The notes below the pieces were generated by a model. The model was not told the origin of the DNA, searched no databases, and saw only the letters and a program-made list of their open reading frames with translations. DNA of 64,000 nt from Sabulicella rubraurantiaca (GTDB lineage Bacteria; Pseudomonadota; Alphaproteobacteria; Acetobacterales; Acetobacteraceae). The stretch is from NCBI RefSeq assembly GCF_017355885.1, contig NZ_JAFEUU010000005.1, positions 290,040-354,039 on the forward strand, in the 5' to 3' direction. Position 1 is the first letter of the stretch. Every line of letters begins with the position of its first letter. Made by a program: the position numbers and the translations under genes. Shown piece after piece: positions 61,674 to 64,000 of this stretch.

Positions 61674-61928
61674 GGGGTCTTGCTTCTTCTCACTTCTCGA
61701 TCCGGGCAAGCCGCAGCGACGTGGCGGGGGCGGCGTAGGACAATCGATATGACATCTGTACGGTCGGGCAAGCACAGGGTCCTAGGGGGCAAGGAGCGGC
61801 GACCATGTCCGGTGCCGCTCCTGGCCGGAATGCGAGATGGGGGACCTGCGCGGACAGGCGGGGCCGATCTCGCCGTGAATGACTTCAGATAGTGCCGGTC
61901 GTGAAGGCATGCACGGCGGGGAGGGGGC

Positions 61929-62222
61929 TCACCCGATGGAGGAGCCGATGCGCTGGCCCACCACGCCGCCGGCGGTGGCGCCCAGCACGCCGCCCACAGC
62001 TGCGCTCGCGGCCGTCGCGGCGCCTGCAGTGCCGACCTCGGCGATGATGCCGGCCAACACGGGCCCCGCTGCCAAACCGCCCGTCACAGCAGTGACCGCT
62101 CCGCCGACGATGATCCCGACACCCAGGCCGATGGCACCGAACAAGCTCATGCCGCCGGAGATCGCGTCCAGCTGTGCCTCGTCCATGGCGATTGCGGGCG
62201 TAGGGGCAATGATCTGGGACAT
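61929..62222 (-). CDS. Bacteriocin-like peptide with double-glycine leader
   Basis: A 97-residue peptide from the ATG at 62222 (AAAGGA upstream). The leader MSQIIAPTPAIAMDEAQLDA then ISGG ends in a GG cleavage site (about residues 23-24) preceded by the M-x-E-L-x-x-I/V pattern of C39-peptidase leaders. The mature 73 residues are Gly/Ala/Val-rich, with GxxxG repeats (GAIGLGVGIIVGGAVTAVTG, GGVLGATAGGVVGQRIGSS) like membrane-active class II bacteriocins. No peptidase-ABC transporter or immunity protein is adjacent. The frame extends to 62288, but that has no ribosome site. Confidence 0.72.
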   Translation of the reverse strand: MSQIIAPTPAIAMDEAQLDAISGGMSLFGAIGLGVGIIVGGAVTAVTGGLAAGPVLAGIIAEVGTAGAATAASAAVGGVLGATAGGVVGQRIGSSIG

Positions 62223-62420
62223 GGGAATGATCCTTTGCGTCTGTTCCCCGATTGCCAGGGTGAGGTCAGGATATCGAAAGCCTTCCATCGCTGGAGACGA
62301 TTGGACGTATCGTGGCGATTGGCGACGTCTATCGTGGGTGGGGAAGCGCCGTGCAGCGCATCCTGCGCCAGAAGCTCGGCATGGTGACCTAAGGGCCGGC
62401 TCTCTCCCGGCGGGTCTGCC

Positions 62421-63434
62421 TTAGACAGTCAGGTGGTGGTCCAGAAACCGTGCCACTTCGTCGTGATACTCTCGCGTCTCGGGAGCTTCGGGATCGGCCA
62501 TGTACTGGACGTGTGACTGGCCCTCCCAAAGCTGCAGCTCGGCCTGGACCCCTGCATCGCGCAGCCTTCGGTGCATCCGTACCGTGTTGGACAGGTAGAG
62601 GTCGCGTGTCCCGCTGGTCAGGATCGCTGGTGGGAATCCCTCCACCGCGCCGTAGGCCGGCGACAGGAGCGGATCACGCGGGTCACGCCCGGCGGCGTAG
62701 AGTTGCACTGTCGCGGCGACGAAGCCCTCATGAGTTCCCAGCACATTGTCGATGCCTGCGTGCGTGGCGAGGCTGTCGCCAGCGCCGCTGAGATCGACGG
62801 TGGGCGAGCCGGTGGCGATGGCGCCCGGCATCGGCAGACCCTCCGCACGCGCGCGCAGGAGAGTCACGTATACCAAGCTGCCTCCCGCCGAGCTGCCGAA
62901 CAGGCCGATCCGACGTGCATCCGCCGTTTCGAGCAGGGCGCGGTAGGCGGCGAGCGCATCGTCAGGCGCGGCGGGAAAGGGGAAGTCCGGCGGCATGCGG
63001 TAGTCGACCGAGATGACGCGGAAGCCGGCTAGGCCGGCCATCAGTATGGCCTCGCGCGTTCCCGCCTCGCCGCCATTGAAGACCCGCACTCCGCCGTGCA
63101 GGTGGAGCAGCACCACGTCCTTGCGATGCTGTTGGACCGCCTTCGGCGTGACAAGGAAAGCACTGACGCCGCCAAGGGCCGTGGGCTCCACGGTCACGCC
63201 CAGCCTTTCGCGGAGCGCGGGGAGAGAGGCGAGGACGTTGCGGTTCGCTGCTTCGATCCGGGCCTTCCACGCTTCCGTTGAGCTTGGCACGGTGTTGAAG
63301 GCCGGGTCGAGCGGGCGGGCGATGAGTGCCTGCATGCGCACGCTGACCGTGGCCGGGACGGGGAGCCGACGCACGGGCACGTAGCGGCCGTTCGCGCCGC
63401 CGGCGATCTGGCCCAGTGGATGAATCTGCTCCAT
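62421..63434 (-). CDS. Alpha/beta hydrolase (hormone-sensitive-lipase-like)
   Basis: A 337-residue esterase-like protein. The oxyanion motif is LLHLHGG (HGG at residues 113-115), the nucleophile motif GLFGSSAGGS (S182), and the acid and base are likely in TSGTRDLYLSNT and EGQSHVQYM. It hydrolyses short acyl esters or related compounds. AGGAAGAAC precedes the ATG. The open frame runs further upstream to 63725, but that part lacks a ribosome site and overlaps the transposase end. Substrate unknown. Confidence 0.87.
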   Translation of the reverse strand: MEQIHPLGQIAGGANGRYVPVRRLPVPATVSVRMQALIARPLDPAFNTVPSSTEAWKARIEAANRNVLASLPALRERLGVTVEPTALGGVSAFLVTPKAVQQHRKDVVLLHLHGGVRVFNGGEAGTREAILMAGLAGFRVISVDYRMPPDFPFPAAPDDALAAYRALLETADARRIGLFGSSAGGSLVYVTLLRARAEGLPMPGAIATGSPTVDLSGAGDSLATHAGIDNVLGTHEGFVAATVQLYAAGRDPRDPLLSPAYGAVEGFPPAILTSGTRDLYLSNTVRMHRRLRDAGVQAELQLWEGQSHVQYMADPEAPETREYHDEVARFLDHHLTV

Positions 63435-63514
63435 GCGCGTTCTTCCTGCAGCTCCGCCGCGGTCGAGGTGACTGCGGTGGGGCAAGGCTAACAGCCCATC
63501 CGAGAAGTTTGTTT

Positions 63515-64000
63515 TCACGCTGAGGGCCTTGCGGCTAACCGCCGAAGCATGATGCGGATCATGGCCATGCGGACGAAGGCGGCGGCGATGCGGCAGTGCC
63601 GCTCGAAATCGCGGGCCAGACGCCGGTTGCGGCTGATCCAGCCGATGCTGCGCTCCACGATCCAGCGCTTCGGCAGCACCACGAAGCGGTGGCGGTCGCA
63701 TCGGCGGGCGATCTCCATCTTCCACACGCCAGTACGGGCAACGACAGCAGCCATCTTCGGCCCTCCATAGCCCGCGTCGCCGATGATGCGCTCGACAAAG
63801 GGGAACAGCTTGCGCGCTTGCCGCAGCAGTGGCTCGGCACCATCACGGTCCTGCACGTTGGCTGGGTGAACGACAACACCGAGCAGCAAGCCCAGCGTAT
63901 CGGTCAGCAGGTGACGCTTGCGGCCGGCGACCTTCTTGCCCGCGTCATAGCCGGACGGATCAAGCGTAGAGCCCCTTTTTGCGCCGCCTTCGCCGTCTGG
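63515..64000 (-). mobile_element. IS5-family transposase, partial (runs past right edge)
   Basis: From the right edge the frame reads DGEGGAKRGSTLDPSG, DAGKKVAGRKRHLLTDTLGL, VVVHPANVQDRDGAEPLL, then RIIGDAGYGGPKM and the DDE-E region VERSIGWISRNRRLARDFER. This is the C-terminal half of an IS5-group DDE transposase. The second Asp (GDAGY) and the Glu (VERS) are present; the first Asp region lies beyond the window. It ends at 63515; the left inverted repeat should be near 63490-63510, but I could not confirm it. Confidence 0.85.

Noticed and set aside
1..64000. CRISPR arrays, tRNA and rRNA genes
   Set aside because: No regularly spaced repeats and no recognisable tRNA or rRNA sequence was seen on either strand; a dedicated RNA-gene search was not possible here.

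Overview
The window is GC-rich, densely coded bacterial DNA. Six orphan Bug-type periplasmic binding proteins, Tat/Sec-exported redox proteins, a PQQ sugar dehydrogenase, a partial Sox system and a PEP-CTERM gene suggest a chemo-organoheterotrophic alphaproteobacterium, most likely an Acetobacteraceae (Roseomonas-like) soil or freshwater organism. That placement is inference from gene content and codon style; no rRNA or core marker gene is present. No tRNA, rRNA or CRISPR array was seen.

Layout. 1-6.1 kb: the 3' end of an animal-type haem peroxidase gene with a small partner gene, facing a YcaO-domain gene followed by a SARP/TPR regulator, then a small exported protein. 6.3-8.8 kb: EthD-like and SnoaL-like small proteins, a Bug protein and tiny ORFs. 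9.5-20.2 kb: a sulfur region. It holds a Bug gene, a YeeE/TsuA-type permease, cytochrome c, FccB-type flavoprotein, SoxY and SoxZ in one overlapping operon, a convergent Bug gene beside a gutted NtaA-family monooxygenase, and a complete sulfate ABC importer (binding protein-CysT-CysW-CysA) with overlapping starts and stops. 20.4-25.4 kb: a dead PAS-domain gene, an HWE histidine kinase, a GlxA-type AraC regulator and a divergent Tat-exported nitroreductase-like protein.

25.4-31 kb: a GC-poor gap ending in a near-perfect sigma-54 promoter for a PEP-CTERM protein, a peptidoglycan-binding protein, and an aspartate-type aminotransferase divergent from an IclR regulator across a shared inverted repeat. 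31-36 kb: a six-gene overlapping operon (accB-accC-pxpB-pxpC-second BCCP-like gene-pxpA) for 5-oxoproline cleavage, whose second carrier-like protein lacks the biotin lysine; a Bug gene lies downstream. 36-40 kb: a PEP-mutase/isocitrate-lyase family enzyme, an exported metallo-beta-lactamase-fold protein, a dead M20 amidohydrolase and a second PEP-CTERM-like protein with a very strong terminator. 40-46 kb: a PQQ aldose dehydrogenase with a cytochrome c, then a class V aminotransferase-Bug-EamA exporter set. 46-50 kb: a GntR regulator divergent from a CoA-transferase/HMG-CoA-lyase-like/Bug catabolic module.

50-64 kb: an LCCL-domain protein, DUF72, a histone H1-like protein, a stand-alone SF2 helicase, PilZ, an SH3 lipoprotein, a lytic transglycosylase, a truncated P1 peptidase, a DUF4242/DUF1326/DUF2182 cluster that looks metal-related, an orphan double-glycine-leader bacteriocin-like peptide, an alpha/beta hydrolase, and an IS5-type transposase running off the right edge.

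Four clear gene remnants (NtaA family, PAS sensor, M20, P1 peptidase) show ongoing gene loss. The least explained loci are the YcaO/SARP/peroxidase corner, the DUF1326-DUF2182 pair, the bacteriocin-like peptide and the biotin-less carrier protein.
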